Part shown: positions 33,464 to 43,008 of the stretch, piece by piece | Layout of the letters: every line of letters starts with the position of its first letter | Position numbering within the stretch: the first letter of the stretch is position 1 | Assembly: GCF_014196205.1 (NCBI RefSeq) | Contig: NZ_JACIDE010000002.1 | Location: forward strand, 151,819 to 215,818 | Length of the DNA: 64,000 nucleotides | Source of the DNA: Anoxybacteroides voinovskiense | GTDB lineage: Bacteria; Bacillota; Bacilli; Bacillales; Anoxybacillaceae | Direction: 5' to 3' | Translations under genes and position numbers: made by a program | Notes under the pieces: model-generated | Told to the model about the DNA's origin: nothing | Database searches by the model: none | What the model saw: the letters and a program-made list of their open reading frames with translations, nothing else

Positions 33464-33738
33464 TTGGCTACGTCGAATGCGAATGCCTGATTTACGACGC
33501 GCAATCATTAAAAGAAAAGCGAGCCGTGTTGCAACGAATAATGACACGGCTCCGGCAAAAATATAATATATCAGTAGCCGAAATCGATTACCAAGACGTA
33601 TGGCAACGGACGAAACTAGGGATTGTTGCCGTTACATCAGAGCGGACAGCGACGGAAAAAGAGCTGTATCGCGCGTTAGAGATGATTGACTCTTTTCCGG
33701 AAATCGAACGGACGGTTACCACATTTGATTGGTTTTAA
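33460..33738 (+). CDS. ylxP: YlxP family protein (DUF503)
   Basis: A 92-residue DUF503 protein with the typical [23 protein letters not shown] start (seen as [12 protein letters not shown]). The start overlaps the infB stop as ATGA. The family is a small ferredoxin-like fold of unknown function that co-occurs with infB and rbfA. Length is normal. Confidence 0.92.
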   Translation: MIGYVECECLIYDAQSLKEKRAVLQRIMTRLRQKYNISVAEIDYQDVWQRTKLGIVAVTSERTATEKELYRALEMIDSFPEIERTVTTFDWF

Positions 33739-33752
33739 TCGAGGTGAGAAAA

Positions 33753-34109
33753 ATGAGTTTGCGAGCTACACGTGTTGGTGAACAAATGAAAAAAGAATTA
33801 AGTGACATTATCGGGCGCAAACTTAAAGACCCGCGCATCGGGTTTGTGACAGTCACCGATGTTCGCGTCACTGGCGATTTGCAGCAAGCGAAAGTGTATA
33901 TTTCTGTTCTCGGCGATGAAGAACAAAAGAAAAATACGCTTAAAGGACTAGCGAAAGCAACAGGGTTCATTCGTTCCGAAATCGGCCAACGCATTCGTTT
34001 GCGCAAAACGCCGGAAATTTATTTTGAAATTGACGAATCAATCGATTACGGAAACCGCATTGAATCGTTAATTCGCCAAATTTCCCAAGAACATACGAAA
34101 GAGGAATAA
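33753..34109 (+). CDS. rbfA: Ribosome-binding factor A
   Basis: A 118-residue KH-like protein with [25 protein letters not shown] and [13 protein letters not shown]. It binds the 30S subunit during late 16S maturation. ATG 33753 behind GAGGTGAG is preferred over an in-frame GTG/ATG 24 bases upstream inside ylxP. Normal length for Bacillus RbfA (117). Confidence 0.96.
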   Translation: MSLRATRVGEQMKKELSDIIGRKLKDPRIGFVTVTDVRVTGDLQQAKVYISVLGDEEQKKNTLKGLAKATGFIRSEIGQRIRLRKTPEIYFEIDESIDYGNRIESLIRQISQEHTKEE

Positions 34110-34133
34110 TGGATAGACGTGCGGTCTATCCAT
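34109..34133 (+). terminator. Hairpin between rbfA and truB
   Basis: ATGGATAGAC (34109-34118) pairs with GTCTATCCAT (34124-34133), a 10-bp stem with a 5-base loop starting at the rbfA stop. The T-run is interrupted, so termination would be partial. Confidence 0.45.
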
Positions 34134-34177
34134 TTCCATTATTTACATATCACCATCTAGCATAGGAGGGGAGTGTA

Positions 34178-35086
34178 GTGGACGGGGTATTATTGTTACA
34201 TAAACCAGCTGGCATGACGTCACACGATTGCGTGTTTCGAATTCGCCGCCTATTTCAAACAAAAAAAGTCGGGCATACAGGCACACTCGACCCAGACGTT
34301 TCTGGCGTATTGCCAATTTGTATTGGCAAAGCGACAAGAATTGCGGAATTTTTAACAGGAGCAACCAAAACGTATGAAGGAGAAGTGACGTTAGGGACGG
34401 CGACGACAACAGAAGACGCTTCTGGCGAAATCGTTGCGACAAAACCAGTTGATCGGGCGATTACGCGCCAAGAAATTGAGCATGTTTTTCAGCAGCTAAC
34501 CGGGGAAATTCAGCAAACACCGCCGATGTACTCTGCGGTGAAAGTAAACGGCAAAAAATTGTACGAATACGCACGTGCTGGCATCGCAGTTGAACGGCCG
34601 TCGCGAGTCGTGACGATTCACGAATTAACGTTATTGGACGATCGAACCGTTTTCATCGGAGAACATCTTTCTTTTCGCTTTCGCGTGACATGCAGCAAAG
34701 GAACATACGTCCGCACATTAGCGGTGATGATTGGCGAACAGCTTGGCTTTCCTGCGCATATGTCACATTTAGTCCGAACGGCATCCGGAGCATTTACGCT
34801 TGAGCAATGTGTGACATTTTCCGAAATAGAAGACTTTATTGCCCGTGGAGAAGGAGAACGTTTGCTCCTTCCGATCGAAAAAGCGCTTTTTCATTTGCCG
34901 AAATATGAAATGCATGATAAAGTAGCAGAGAAAGTAAAAAACGGTGCGATTTTACCTCTTCCGGAAGAATTACAATTACTTGAAGGCCCTGTATTAATGG
35001 TTAATGAAAAAAATGAAGCAGTTGCCCTTTACTATAAGCATCCGACGAAGCCGCATTTATGGAAGCCATTAAAAGTATTTTCGTGA
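34178..35086 (+). CDS. truB: tRNA pseudouridine-55 synthase TruB
   Basis: A 302-residue pseudouridine synthase that modifies U55 of the tRNA T loop. The catalytic Asp is in HTGTLDPDVSGVLPI, and KPAGMTSHD lies at the N-terminus. The start is GTG 34178 behind AGGAGGGGAG. Its neighbours rbfA and ribF are those of B. subtilis. Confidence 0.97.
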   Translation: MDGVLLLHKPAGMTSHDCVFRIRRLFQTKKVGHTGTLDPDVSGVLPICIGKATRIAEFLTGATKTYEGEVTLGTATTTEDASGEIVATKPVDRAITRQEIEHVFQQLTGEIQQTPPMYSAVKVNGKKLYEYARAGIAVERPSRVVTIHELTLLDDRTVFIGEHLSFRFRVTCSKGTYVRTLAVMIGEQLGFPAHMSHLVRTASGAFTLEQCVTFSEIEDFIARGEGERLLLPIEKALFHLPKYEMHDKVAEKVKNGAILPLPEELQLLEGPVLMVNEKNEAVALYYKHPTKPHLWKPLKVFS

Positions 35087-35111
35087 TCGGCGAAAAACAG
35101 AAGGTGAAACT

Positions 35112-36095
35112 ATGGAAACAATGTTTATTACACATCCGCACGATCGAAAAAAAGAAAATTTCCCGCCAACTGTCATGGCGCTCGGCTATTTCGACGGTGT
35201 TCATCTCGGACATCAACAAGTCATTCGAACAGCGGTAGAACTGGCAGCTGAGGCTGGCTATAAAAGTGCCGTCATGACGTTTCACCCGCACCCGTCTGTC
35301 GTACTTAGGAAGAAAGAAGCGCACGTCCAGCTGATTACGCCGCTTCGCGAAAAAGAGCGGCTCATCGCCCAGTTGGGGGTAGATTATTTGTACGTCGTCG
35401 AGTTTACCCCTTCGTTTGCCGATCTTCTTCCGCAGCAATTTGTCGATCAATATATTATCGATTTTCACGTGAAACATGTCGTTGCTGGCTTTGATTTTAC
35501 ATACGGCCGCCTCGGAAAAGGGACGATGGAAACACTCCCGTTTCATGCGCGCGAGCAATTTACGCATACGATCGTTCCAAAGCTAGCAAGAAACGGCGAA
35601 AAAGTGAGTTCCACCTACATTCGACAGTTGCTAAAAAGCGGGGACGTCGATCAACTCCCGCCATTGCTTAGTCGTTTCTATACAGTCAAAGGGACAGTCA
35701 TTGACGGAGAAAAGCGGGGGCGTACAATCGGCTTTCCAACCGCCAACATTGCCCTAACAGACGATTACCTTTTGCCAGCGCTTGGTGTATATGCGGTGAA
35801 AATTCATATCGGAACAGAAGTGTACAACGGTGTATGTAACGTCGGATACAAACCGACATTTCATGCCGAGCGTCAAGGACAACCACATATAGAAGTGCAT
35901 ATTTTTAATTTTGCAGCCGATATTTATGGGCAAACGGTCACGATCGAATGGCATAAACGGCTACGCAGTGAACAAAAATTTTCGAGCATTGAACAATTAA
36001 TAAAGCAAATCGAGCGTGACCAAGAGCAAGCAAAAGCATATTTTCTAAATTTAAGCGAAAATCCTTGCATTTTGTCGCAAAACGATGTATGCTAA
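35112..36095 (+). CDS. ribF: Bifunctional riboflavin kinase / FMN adenylyltransferase
   Basis: A 327-residue enzyme that makes FMN and then FAD (RibC in B. subtilis). The N-terminal nucleotidyltransferase shows GYFDGVHLGHQQVI and the STYIR motif; the C-terminal flavokinase shows GRTIGFPTANIAL and the NVGYKPTF/ HIFNF region. The last codons overlap the predicted rpsO promoter. No FMN riboswitch is visible upstream. Confidence 0.96.
   Translation: METMFITHPHDRKKENFPPTVMALGYFDGVHLGHQQVIRTAVELAAEAGYKSAVMTFHPHPSVVLRKKEAHVQLITPLREKERLIAQLGVDYLYVVEFTPSFADLLPQQFVDQYIIDFHVKHVVAGFDFTYGRLGKGTMETLPFHAREQFTHTIVPKLARNGEKVSSTYIRQLLKSGDVDQLPPLLSRFYTVKGTVIDGEKRGRTIGFPTANIALTDDYLLPALGVYAVKIHIGTEVYNGVCNVGYKPTFHAERQGQPHIEVHIFNFAADIYGQTVTIEWHKRLRSEQKFSSIEQLIKQIERDQEQAKAYFLNLSENPCILSQNDVC
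36065..36093 (+). promoter_or_regulatory. Predicted sigma-A promoter of rpsO
   Basis: TTGCAT (36065-36070), 17-base spacer, TATGCT (36088-36093). It lies within the last codons of ribF, giving rpsO its own leader of roughly 85 bases. Confidence 0.6.
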
Positions 36096-36099
36096 TAAC

Positions 36100-36185
36100 T
36101 GTATGCAAAATAGCCATTGCTTGGCAAGTCGAGTCACCGACGCTTGCTCGGTAATTGGCGGTTAATTTTAAGGAGGTGAACGAGG
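36100..36185 (+). promoter_or_regulatory. Probable S15 (rpsO) autoregulatory leader
   Basis: The leader holds a GCAAG...CTTGC stem with inner TCG/CGA pairs and an outer GCCA / TGGC pairing, ending close to the AAGGAGGTGA ribosome site. S15 is known to bind and repress its own leader in Geobacillus and relatives. Assignment here is by position and visible pairing, not by a covariance model. Confidence 0.5.
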
Positions 36186-36455
36186 ATGGCATTAACACAA
36201 GAACGCAAAAACGAAATCATCAACCAATTCAAAATCCATGACACGGACACTGGTTCGCCAGAAGTTCAAATTGCTATCCTTACAGAGCAAATTAACAACT
36301 TGAACGAACATTTACGCGTTCATAAAAAAGACCATCATTCACGTCGCGGATTGTTAAAAATGGTTGGTAAACGTCGCAACCTACTTACGTACTTACGTAA
36401 TAAAGACGTTACGCGCTATCGTGAATTGATTAACAAACTTGGATTACGTCGATAA
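36186..36455 (+). CDS. rpsO: 30S ribosomal protein S15
   Basis: An 89-residue S15 with [19 protein letters not shown], the [12 protein letters not shown] rRNA-binding segment and KLGLRR at the end. It is an early 16S binder at the three-way junction of helices 20-22. It has a perfect AAGGAGGTGA ribosome site, its own promoter and terminator, and precedes pnp as in most bacteria. Confidence 0.98.
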   Translation: MALTQERKNEIINQFKIHDTDTGSPEVQIAILTEQINNLNEHLRVHKKDHHSRRGLLKMVGKRRNLLTYLRNKDVTRYRELINKLGLRR

Positions 36456-36480
36456 AAAGCGGGAGCATTCCCGCTTTTTT
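36454..36480 (+). terminator. Rho-independent terminator after rpsO
   Basis: AAAAAGCGGGA (36454-36464) pairs with TCCCGCTTTTT (36469-36479) around a 4-base loop and runs into Ts. The stem starts within the stop codon. Confidence 0.9.
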
Positions 36481-36526
36481 GCTAGTTATAAGCGATGCAT
36501 GAAGACGTGCAATTCATGGTTGATAG

Positions 36527-36554
36527 TTGGCTAGCGATTCGTTCATACTATAAG
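36527..36554 (+). promoter_or_regulatory. Possible sigma-A promoter of pnp
   Basis: TTGGCT (36527-36532), 16-base spacer, TATAAG (36549-36554), 46 bases before the pnp ATG and after the rpsO terminator. Confidence 0.4.
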
Positions 36555-36599
36555 TAGTTTACATTTTCGATTTGTACATAGAGAGGAGTACTCATCTAT

Positions 36600-38711
36600 A
36601 TGGAGCAAGAAAAACGTGTGTTTTCCATCGATTGGGCCGGACGCCCACTCGTTGCGGAAATTGGACAAATGGCGAAACAAGCAAACGGAGCGGTGCTCGT
36701 TCGCTACGGGGATACGGTTGTCTTGAGCACAGCGACTGCCTCGAAAGAAGCGAAAAATGTCGATTTTTTTCCATTAACCGTCAATTATGAAGAACGCTTA
36801 TATGCGGTTGGAAAAATCCCTGGTGGATTCATTAAACGCGAAGGTCGTCCGAGCGAAAAAGCGATTTTAGCAAGCCGCCTCATCGACCGACCGATTCGTC
36901 CGTTATTTGCCGAAGGGTTTCGCAACGAAGTACAAGTCGTGTCCATGGTGATGAGCGTCGATCAAGACTGCTCACCAGAAATGGCGGCAATGTTCGGTTC
37001 TTCTTTGGCGCTAACGATTTCTGACATTCCGTTTGAAGGACCGATTGCTGGCGTAACGGTAGGACGTGTCGACGGCGAATTCGTCATTAACCCGTCGGTC
37101 GAACAAGCGGAAAAAAGCGACATTCACCTTGTTGTCGCGGGAACAAAAGACGCGATTAACATGGTCGAAGCTGGCGCTGACGAAGTTCCAGAAGAAATCA
37201 TGCTCGAAGCCATCATGTTCGGTCATGAAGAAATTAAACGGCTCATTGCGTTTCAAGAGGAAATTGCTGCACAAGTCGGCAAAGAAAAAATGGCAATCGT
37301 TTTATACGAGCTCGACCCACAACTAGAGGCGGAAATTCGCGCCCTTGCGGAAGCGGAAATTAAAAAAGCGGTGCAAGTGCCGGAAAAATTGGCGCGCGAA
37401 GCAGCAATTGACGAAGTAAAAGCAAGCGTCATTGCCAAATATGAAGCGCAAGAAGCCGATGAAAATACGCTAAAACAAGTAAACGAAATTTTATACAAAC
37501 TTGTGAAAGAAGAAGTGCGCCGCCTCATTACCGAAGAAAAAGTGCGTCCGGACGGTCGAAAAATTGACGAAATTCGCCCGCTCGCATCCGCAGTTGGGCT
37601 GTTGCCGCGCACGCACGGTTCTGGGTTGTTCACGCGCGGACAGACGCAAGCGCTCAGCGTATGTACATTAGGGGCGCTTGGCGATGTGCAAATTTTGGAC
37701 GGGCTTGGCATTGAAGAAACGAAACGGTTTATGCACCATTATAACTTCCCGCCGTTTTCCGTCGGGGAAACAGGGGCAATGCGTGGACCAGGACGTCGCG
37801 AAATTGGGCACGGGGCGCTTGGCGAACGGGCGCTAGAACCAGTCATTCCGTCCGAAAGAGAATTTCCATATACCATTCGCCTCGTTTCGGAAGTATTAGA
37901 GTCGAACGGCTCGACGTCACAAGCAAGCATTTGTGCGAGCACGCTTGCAATGATGGATGCTGGGGTGCCAATTAAAGCACCGGTCGCTGGCATTGCGATG
38001 GGGCTTGTCAAAAGCGGTGACCATTATACGATTTTAACAGACATTCAAGGCATGGAAGACCATCTTGGCGATATGGACTTTAAAGTCGCAGGAACAGAAA
38101 AAGGTGTCACAGCGCTACAGATGGACATTAAAATTAAAGGACTTTCGCGCGAAATTTTAGAAGAGGCGTTGCAGCAAGCGAAAAAAGGACGGATGGAAAT
38201 TTTGCGCCATATGATGCAAACGATTAGTGAACCGCGCAAAGAGCTGTCCAAATATGCGCCGAAAATTTTAACGATGCAAATTAATCCAGATAAAATTCGC
38301 GACGTTATCGGACCGAGCGGCAAACAAATTAATAAAATTATCGAAGAAACCGGCGTCAAAATTGACATCGAACAAGACGGAACGATTTTCATTTCTTCGG
38401 TCAATGAAGAAATGAACCAAAAAGCGAAAAAGATTATTGAAGACATCGTTCGCGAAGTCGAAGTTGGGCAAATTTATTTAGGAAAAGTGAAACGAATCGA
38501 AAAATTCGGTGCGTTCGTCGAGTTGTTCAGCGGCAAAGATGGCCTCGTGCACATTTCGGAGCTTGCAGAAGAGCGCGTTGGCAAAGTTGAGGATGTCGTC
38601 GGAATTGGTGACGAAATTTTAGTCAAAGTCACAGAAATCGATAAACAAGGACGTGTCAACTTGTCACGAAAAGCGGTGCTGCGCGAACAAAAAGAAAAAG
38701 AAAGCAACTAA
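36600..38711 (+). CDS. pnp: Polynucleotide phosphorylase
   Basis: A 703-residue 3'-5' phosphorolytic exoribonuclease. Two RNase PH domains ([17 protein letters not shown] and [16 protein letters not shown], the latter near residue 340), then KH ([15 protein letters not shown]) and S1 ([18 protein letters not shown]) domains. It is the main 3' exonuclease of Bacillus mRNA decay. Length fits the family (705). Confidence 0.98.
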   Translation: MEQEKRVFSIDWAGRPLVAEIGQMAKQANGAVLVRYGDTVVLSTATASKEAKNVDFFPLTVNYEERLYAVGKIPGGFIKREGRPSEKAILASRLIDRPIRPLFAEGFRNEVQVVSMVMSVDQDCSPEMAAMFGSSLALTISDIPFEGPIAGVTVGRVDGEFVINPSVEQAEKSDIHLVVAGTKDAINMVEAGADEVPEEIMLEAIMFGHEEIKRLIAFQEEIAAQVGKEKMAIVLYELDPQLEAEIRALAEAEIKKAVQVPEKLAREAAIDEVKASVIAKYEAQEADENTLKQVNEILYKLVKEEVRRLITEEKVRPDGRKIDEIRPLASAVGLLPRTHGSGLFTRGQTQALSVCTLGALGDVQILDGLGIEETKRFMHHYNFPPFSVGETGAMRGPGRREIGHGALGERALEPVIPSEREFPYTIRLVSEVLESNGSTSQASICASTLAMMDAGVPIKAPVAGIAMGLVKSGDHYTILTDIQGMEDHLGDMDFKVAGTEKGVTALQMDIKIKGLSREILEEALQQAKKGRMEILRHMMQTISEPRKELSKYAPKILTMQINPDKIRDVIGPSGKQINKIIEETGVKIDIEQDGTIFISSVNEEMNQKAKKIIEDIVREVEVGQIYLGKVKRIEKFGAFVELFSGKDGLVHISELAEERVGKVEDVVGIGDEILVKVTEIDKQGRVNLSRKAVLREQKEKESN

Positions 38712-38742
38712 GGAGCTTAGGACGACCTAGGCTTCTTTGTCG
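38711..38742 (+). terminator. Terminator-like hairpin after pnp
   Basis: AAGGAGCTTAGG pairs, with two G-U pairs, with CCTAGGCTTCTT around ACGA, directly after the pnp stop. The T-run is weak. Confidence 0.45.
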
Positions 38743-38804
38743 TTTCAAACGGGTTCTATCTTGTCCCTCGACTACATATTTGTAATAAAAAGGGGGGATG
38801 GGAT

Positions 38805-39752
38805 ATCGCTCGTTACAGCTTACTCATCATTATGCTGCTATTTATATGGGGCATTATTAGCCAATCACCAATCAACGACTACACGGCAAACTTGCGCGAA
38901 AAAAGCAGCGAAGCGTCAAAATGGAAAGATCCGTTGTATATAGAAATTCAACAAAAAGCAAAACAATACGAAATTCCGCCGCAAAACGCGGTCATTGATC
39001 GCGTTTGGAAAGCAATTCCTGGCTATAATGGCTTAAAAGTAAATGTTGAAGCATCGTACCGCAATATGAAAAAAGGTGGCGTATTTGACGCACAAAAACT
39101 TGTATACGAACAAGTATCGCCTTCTGTCCATCTTAATGATTTACCGCCAGCCCCGATTTACCGTGGACACCCAGAAAAACCGATGGTAGCTTTTTTAATT
39201 AACGTTGCTTGGGGAGAGGAATACATTCCGAAAATGCTAGAGACATTGAAAAAATATCACGTGCAGGCGACCTTTTTTCTTGAAGGACGTTGGGTAAAAA
39301 AGCACCCAGAAATGGCAAAAATGATTGTAGATGCTGGGCACGAAATTGGCAATCATTCCTATAGTCATCCAGACTTAAAAACATTGGATAATTCATCGAT
39401 TCGGCAGGAATTGCAAAAAACGAACGAAATCATTGAGGCAACAACAGGGGTGACATGTAAATGGTTTGCCCCTCCAAGCGGCAGCTACCGCGACGATGTC
39501 GTAAACATTGCACATGATTTACACATGTATACGATTATGTGGAGTGTCGATACAATTGATTGGCAAAAACCGTCGCCATCTGTTATAGTGAAACGGGTAA
39601 CATCAAAACTTCATCCTGGAGCGATGATTTTAATGCATCCGACATCTTCGACGGCGGAAGCGTTAGAGCCGTTAATTACTGCCATTCAACCAACATATGA
39701 CATCGGAACGGTCTCTATGTTGTTAGACGAAAAAAGAATTGTGAAAAAATAG
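38805..39752 (+). CDS. ylxY: Polysaccharide deacetylase family protein YlxY (start uncertain)
   Basis: A NodB-fold deacetylase homologue with a hydrophobic N-terminus, VAFLINVAWGEEYIPKML, ATFFLEGRWVKKHPEMAK, the metal-site-like GHEIGNHSYSHPD and a C-terminal MILMHPT. The first in-frame ATG (38832) cuts the signal anchor short and has no ribosome site. A strong AGGGGGG (38791-38797) points instead to the ATC at 38805, which would give 315 residues, close to B. subtilis YlxY (about 319). The canonical first Asp of the NodB motif is replaced (LINVAWG), so catalysis may differ, as in other YlxY proteins. Confidence 0.85.
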   Translation: MARYSLLIIMLLFIWGIISQSPINDYTANLREKSSEASKWKDPLYIEIQQKAKQYEIPPQNAVIDRVWKAIPGYNGLKVNVEASYRNMKKGGVFDAQKLVYEQVSPSVHLNDLPPAPIYRGHPEKPMVAFLINVAWGEEYIPKMLETLKKYHVQATFFLEGRWVKKHPEMAKMIVDAGHEIGNHSYSHPDLKTLDNSSIRQELQKTNEIIEATTGVTCKWFAPPSGSYRDDVVNIAHDLHMYTIMWSVDTIDWQKPSPSVIVKRVTSKLHPGAMILMHPTSSTAEALEPLITAIQPTYDIGTVSMLLDEKRIVKK

Positions 39753-39765
39753 GAGGAACGCGAAT

Positions 39766-41007
39766 TTGATTAACAAGTATACGTGTCAAAATGGGGTACG
39801 AATTGTCCACGAACATATTCCGACGGTTCGCTCGGTAGCAATCGGCATTTGGATTGGAACTGGCTCGCGCAACGAGCATGAACAAAACAACGGCATTTCC
39901 CATTTTTTGGAGCACATGTTTTTTAAAGGAACGAAAACGCGTACCGCTCGTGAAATTGCCGAAGCATTTGACAGCATTGGTGGACAAGTAAACGCCTTTA
40001 CATCGAAAGAATATACGTGCTATTACGCCAAAGTACTTGATGAACATGCTCACTTTGCGCTCGATATGTTAGCGGATATGTTTTTCCACTCAACGTTTGT
40101 GGAGGACGAATTGAAAAAAGAGCGCAACGTCGTATTGGAAGAAATTAAAATGTATGAAGATACACCAGATGATATTGTCCACGATTTATTAAGTAAAGCG
40201 TGCTACGCTAGCCATCCGCTTGGGTTTCCAATTTTAGGGACAGAAGAAACGTTGTGCACATTTACTGGCGATTCGTTACGTGAGTACATGGCAGACTATT
40301 ATACGCCAGACCGTGTCGTCATTTCCGTTGCCGGCAATGTGCCGGAGCGCTTTATCGAAGAAATCGCGGCATATTTCGGCACGTTTACCGCGAAACAAAA
40401 ACAGGAAAACAACCTTTCGCCTGTTTTCGTCCCACAAAAGTTGGCGCGGCAAAAAGATACCGAGCAAGCACATTTATGCATCGGCTTTAATGGACTTCCG
40501 GTTGGTCATGAAGATATTTATAGCTTAATCATTCTCAACAACATTTTAGGGGGAAGCATGAGCAGTCGCTTATTCCAAGAGGTGCGGGAACAGCGCGGAT
40601 TGGCGTATTCTGTCTTTTCTTATCATTCTTCTTATCGCGATGGCGGATTATTGGCGATTTATGGAGGAACAGGAAGCAACCAATTAGATGTGTTGTTTGA
40701 AACGATGCAAGAAACAGTTCGGAAGTTAAAAGAGGACGGCATTACGGAAAAAGAGTTGCAAAACAGCAAAGAACAAATGAAAGGAAACTTGATGCTAAGC
40801 TTAGAGAGCACGAATAGCCGCATGAGCCGTAACGGCAAAAATGAGTTGTTGCTTGGTCGTCACCGTTCGCTCGATGAAATCATCGACGAAGTGAACAGCG
40901 TGACATTAGAAAAAGTGAACGAGCTTGCCGCTCGGATGTTTAGCGAAGACTATGCCGTTGCGTTAATTAGCCCGGATGGTCAGCTGCCGAGCAAGTTGAA
41001 TGAATAG
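39766..41007 (+). CDS. mlpA: M16 family zinc peptidase MlpA (YmxG)
   Basis: A 413-residue insulinase-type protease. The inverted zinc motif HFLEH is in ISHFLEHMFFKGT, with the distal Glu in the following helix region (LEEIKMYEDTPDD). The start is TTG 39766 behind AGGAGG. In B. subtilis MlpA is a processing-peptidase-like protein between ylxY and ymxH, the same arrangement as here. Confidence 0.94.
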   Translation: MINKYTCQNGVRIVHEHIPTVRSVAIGIWIGTGSRNEHEQNNGISHFLEHMFFKGTKTRTAREIAEAFDSIGGQVNAFTSKEYTCYYAKVLDEHAHFALDMLADMFFHSTFVEDELKKERNVVLEEIKMYEDTPDDIVHDLLSKACYASHPLGFPILGTEETLCTFTGDSLREYMADYYTPDRVVISVAGNVPERFIEEIAAYFGTFTAKQKQENNLSPVFVPQKLARQKDTEQAHLCIGFNGLPVGHEDIYSLIILNNILGGSMSSRLFQEVREQRGLAYSVFSYHSSYRDGGLLAIYGGTGSNQLDVLFETMQETVRKLKEDGITEKELQNSKEQMKGNLMLSLESTNSRMSRNGKNELLLGRHRSLDEIIDEVNSVTLEKVNELAARMFSEDYAVALISPDGQLPSKLNE

Positions 41008-41009
41008 AG

Positions 41010-41041
41010 ATGCCTGCAAAACAACTTGCAGGCATTTTTTC
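41010..41041 (+). terminator. Rho-independent terminator after mlpA
   Basis: ATGCCTGCAA (41010-41019) pairs with TTGCAGGCAT (41026-41035) and is followed by TTTTTT. Confidence 0.88.
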
Positions 41042-41088
41042 TTCTCTTTTCTCTTACAATGATAGTAAAGCGATAAAGGGAGGCATAG

Positions 41089-41331
41089 ATGGTGCGGCTA
41101 AGCGAGCTAAGCGGAAAGGAAATTGTCGATGTCCGACGGGCAGAGAGGCTTGGGGTGTTAGGACAAACAGACTTGGAAGTGAACGAGCAAACAGGCCACA
41201 TTCAAGCATTGTTAATCCCAACGGGAAAATGGTTTGGCTTTCGCAAAGAAGGAAACGAAATTCGCATCCCGTGGAAATATATTCGGAAAATCGGGGAAGA
41301 TATGGTCATTATTGATTTTCCAGAGGAATAA
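41089..41331 (+). CDS. ymxH: PRC-barrel protein of the YlmC/YmxH family
   Basis: An 80-residue PRC-barrel protein with RLSELSGKEIVDV at the start, GVLGQTDLEVN and IPWKYIRKIGEDMVIID near the end. YlmC/YmxH proteins are widespread in spore formers and often lie near sporulation genes; the exact role is unclear. It is monocistronic between two strong terminators. GGGAGG precedes the ATG. Confidence 0.9.
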   Translation: MVRLSELSGKEIVDVRRAERLGVLGQTDLEVNEQTGHIQALLIPTGKWFGFRKEGNEIRIPWKYIRKIGEDMVIIDFPEE

Positions 41332-41364
41332 CGGAGCTGGCGCATGCCAGCTCCGCTTTTTTTT
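41332..41364 (+). terminator. Rho-independent terminator after ymxH
   Basis: CGGAGCTGGC (41332-41341) pairs with GCCAGCTCCG (41346-41355) around GCAT, followed by eight Ts (41357-41364). Confidence 0.93.
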
Positions 41365-41373
41365 GATACATTC

Positions 41374-41401
41374 ACCTAATAGTCGCCATTGACATAAGAT
41401 G
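41374..41401 (+). promoter_or_regulatory. Possible sigma-K promoter of dpaA-dpaB
   Basis: AC (41374-41375), 17 bases, then CATAAGATG (41393-41401), close to the sigma-K pattern AC ... CATAnnnTA. In B. subtilis the dpaAB (spoVF) genes are sigma-K controlled in the mother cell. The -10 departs at its last position. Confidence 0.4.
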
Positions 41402-41445
41402 TGGAAGGAATAGTGCCAATACGTTTTATAAAGAAGGTGAGAAAG

Positions 41446-42348
41446 ATGATGCTGACAGGTATGCACGTCGCTATTATTGGCGGGGATGCGCGGCAGCTCG
41501 AAGTGATTCGCAAACTGACGGAACTTGATGCGAAGTTATCCCTTGTCGGCTTCGACCAATTAGCGCACAACTTTACGGGCGCAACGAAAATGTATATCGA
41601 TGAAGTTGACTTTTCCGATATCGACGCAATTATTTTACCCGTTCACGGCACCAATCTAGAAGGGAAGATTGACACGGTTTTTTCGAACGAACAAATTTTC
41701 ATTACAGAAGACGTGTTATTAAAAACACCGAAGCATTGTGTCGTTTACTCTGGCATTAGCAATAGCTATTTAGATGAACTAATGAAAAAAGTCAATCGAA
41801 AATACGTCCAGCTGTTTGAACGCGACGATGTCGCCATCTATAACTCGATTCCGACCGCTGAAGGAACGATTATGATGGTCATTCAACATACCGACTTTAC
41901 TATTCACGGCTCTCGCATCGCGGTATTAGGGCTAGGGCGCGTTGGCATGACCGTCGCTCGTACGTTTGCTGCGCTAGGCGCGAAAGTAAAAGTCGGTGCA
42001 CGCCGCAGCGAACATTTAGCGCGCATTACAGAAATGGGACTAGAGCCGTTTCCACTTCACGACCTCGAAAAAGAAGTGCGCGACATCGACGTTTGCATTA
42101 ACACAATCCCAACAATGGTTGTGACAGCGAGCGTCATTTCAAAAATGCCGGCGCATACGCTCATCATCGATTTGGCGTCAAAGCCAGGAGGCACTGATTT
42201 TCGCTATGCGGAAAAGCGCGGCATTAAAGCATTGCTTGCCCCAGGGCTTCCAGGGGTCGTAGCACCGAAAACAGCGGGACAAATTATTGCGAACGTTCTT
42301 TCACAACTATTATTTCATGATTTAACGAAACGAAAGGGGAAAGCGTAA
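41446..42348 (+). CDS. dpaA: Dipicolinate synthase subunit A
   Basis: A 300-residue NAD(P)-binding protein (SpoVFA). ATG 41446 follows AAGGTGAG; ATG 41449 is equally possible. The Rossmann motif VLGLGRVGMTVARTF and the segment GARRSEHLARI are visible. With DpaB it makes dipicolinic acid from the lysine-pathway intermediate in the mother cell. The downstream asd-dapG-dapA genes feed the same pathway. Confidence 0.95.
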   Translation: MMLTGMHVAIIGGDARQLEVIRKLTELDAKLSLVGFDQLAHNFTGATKMYIDEVDFSDIDAIILPVHGTNLEGKIDTVFSNEQIFITEDVLLKTPKHCVVYSGISNSYLDELMKKVNRKYVQLFERDDVAIYNSIPTAEGTIMMVIQHTDFTIHGSRIAVLGLGRVGMTVARTFAALGAKVKVGARRSEHLARITEMGLEPFPLHDLEKEVRDIDVCINTIPTMVVTASVISKMPAHTLIIDLASKPGGTDFRYAEKRGIKALLAPGLPGVVAPKTAGQIIANVLSQLLFHDLTKRKGKA

Positions 42349-42942
42349 ATGAGTGTAAAAGGAAAGCGCATCGGATTTGGATTGACAGGGTCGCATTGTA
42401 CGTACGATGCTGTCATCCCCGAAATAGAAAAGTTAGTGAAGGAAGGGGCAGAAGTATTGCCGATTATTACGCACACCGTCAAGACGACAAATACACGATT
42501 TGGCGAAGGAGAAGAGTGGGTAAAGAAACTAGAAGAGATTACAGGAAACAAAGTCATTGATACAATCGTGAAAGCAGAACCGCTCGGGCCAAAAATTCCG
42601 CTCGATTGCATGGTCATCGCCCCGTTAACAGGCAACTCGATGAGCAAGCTAGCCAATGCAATGACCGACTCGCCGGTGTTAATGGCGGCGAAAGCGACGA
42701 TGCGCAACCATCGCCCAGTTGTCGTTGGCATTTCGACAAACGACGCGCTAGGCCTAAACGGCGTGAATTTAATGCGGCTTATGGCAGCGAAAAATATTTA
42801 CTTTATACCGTTTGGGCAAGATGCCCCTTATGCAAAACCGAATTCGATGGTAGCGAAAATGTCTTTGTTGCGGGATACTGTCGTTGCGGCGATGGAAGGA
42901 AAACAATTGCAACCCGTCATTATCGAAGCGTTCCGAAACTAA
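42349..42942 (+). CDS. dpaB: Dipicolinate synthase subunit B
   Basis: A 197-residue flavoprotein-like subunit (SpoVFB) with GFGLTGSHCTYDAV, CMVIAPLTGNSMSKLANA and NHRPVVVGISTNDALG. It starts on the base after the dpaA stop, so the two are coupled. The fold resembles flavin-dependent decarboxylases; the pair catalyses the final oxidation to dipicolinate. Confidence 0.95.
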   Translation: MSVKGKRIGFGLTGSHCTYDAVIPEIEKLVKEGAEVLPIITHTVKTTNTRFGEGEEWVKKLEEITGNKVIDTIVKAEPLGPKIPLDCMVIAPLTGNSMSKLANAMTDSPVLMAAKATMRNHRPVVVGISTNDALGLNGVNLMRLMAAKNIYFIPFGQDAPYAKPNSMVAKMSLLRDTVVAAMEGKQLQPVIIEAFRN

Positions 42943-42959
42943 TAAATAATCATTAAAAA

Positions 42960-42989
42960 GAAATTTTATGCACATGCATAAAAAATTTC
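42960..42989 (+). terminator. AT-rich hairpin after dpaB
   Basis: TTTTATGCA (42964-42972) and TGCATAAAA (42975-42983) form a near-perfect palindrome, extended by GAAA/TTTC beyond a small internal loop. It likely separates the sporulation pair from asd, though the T-run is short. Confidence 0.5.
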
Positions 42990-43008
42990 TCTCCTTTAAA
43001 GACGAATA

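Noticed and set aside
35001..35567. 188-codon minus-strand ORF over truB/ribF
   Set aside because: It lies antisense to two conserved enzymes and has no family features.
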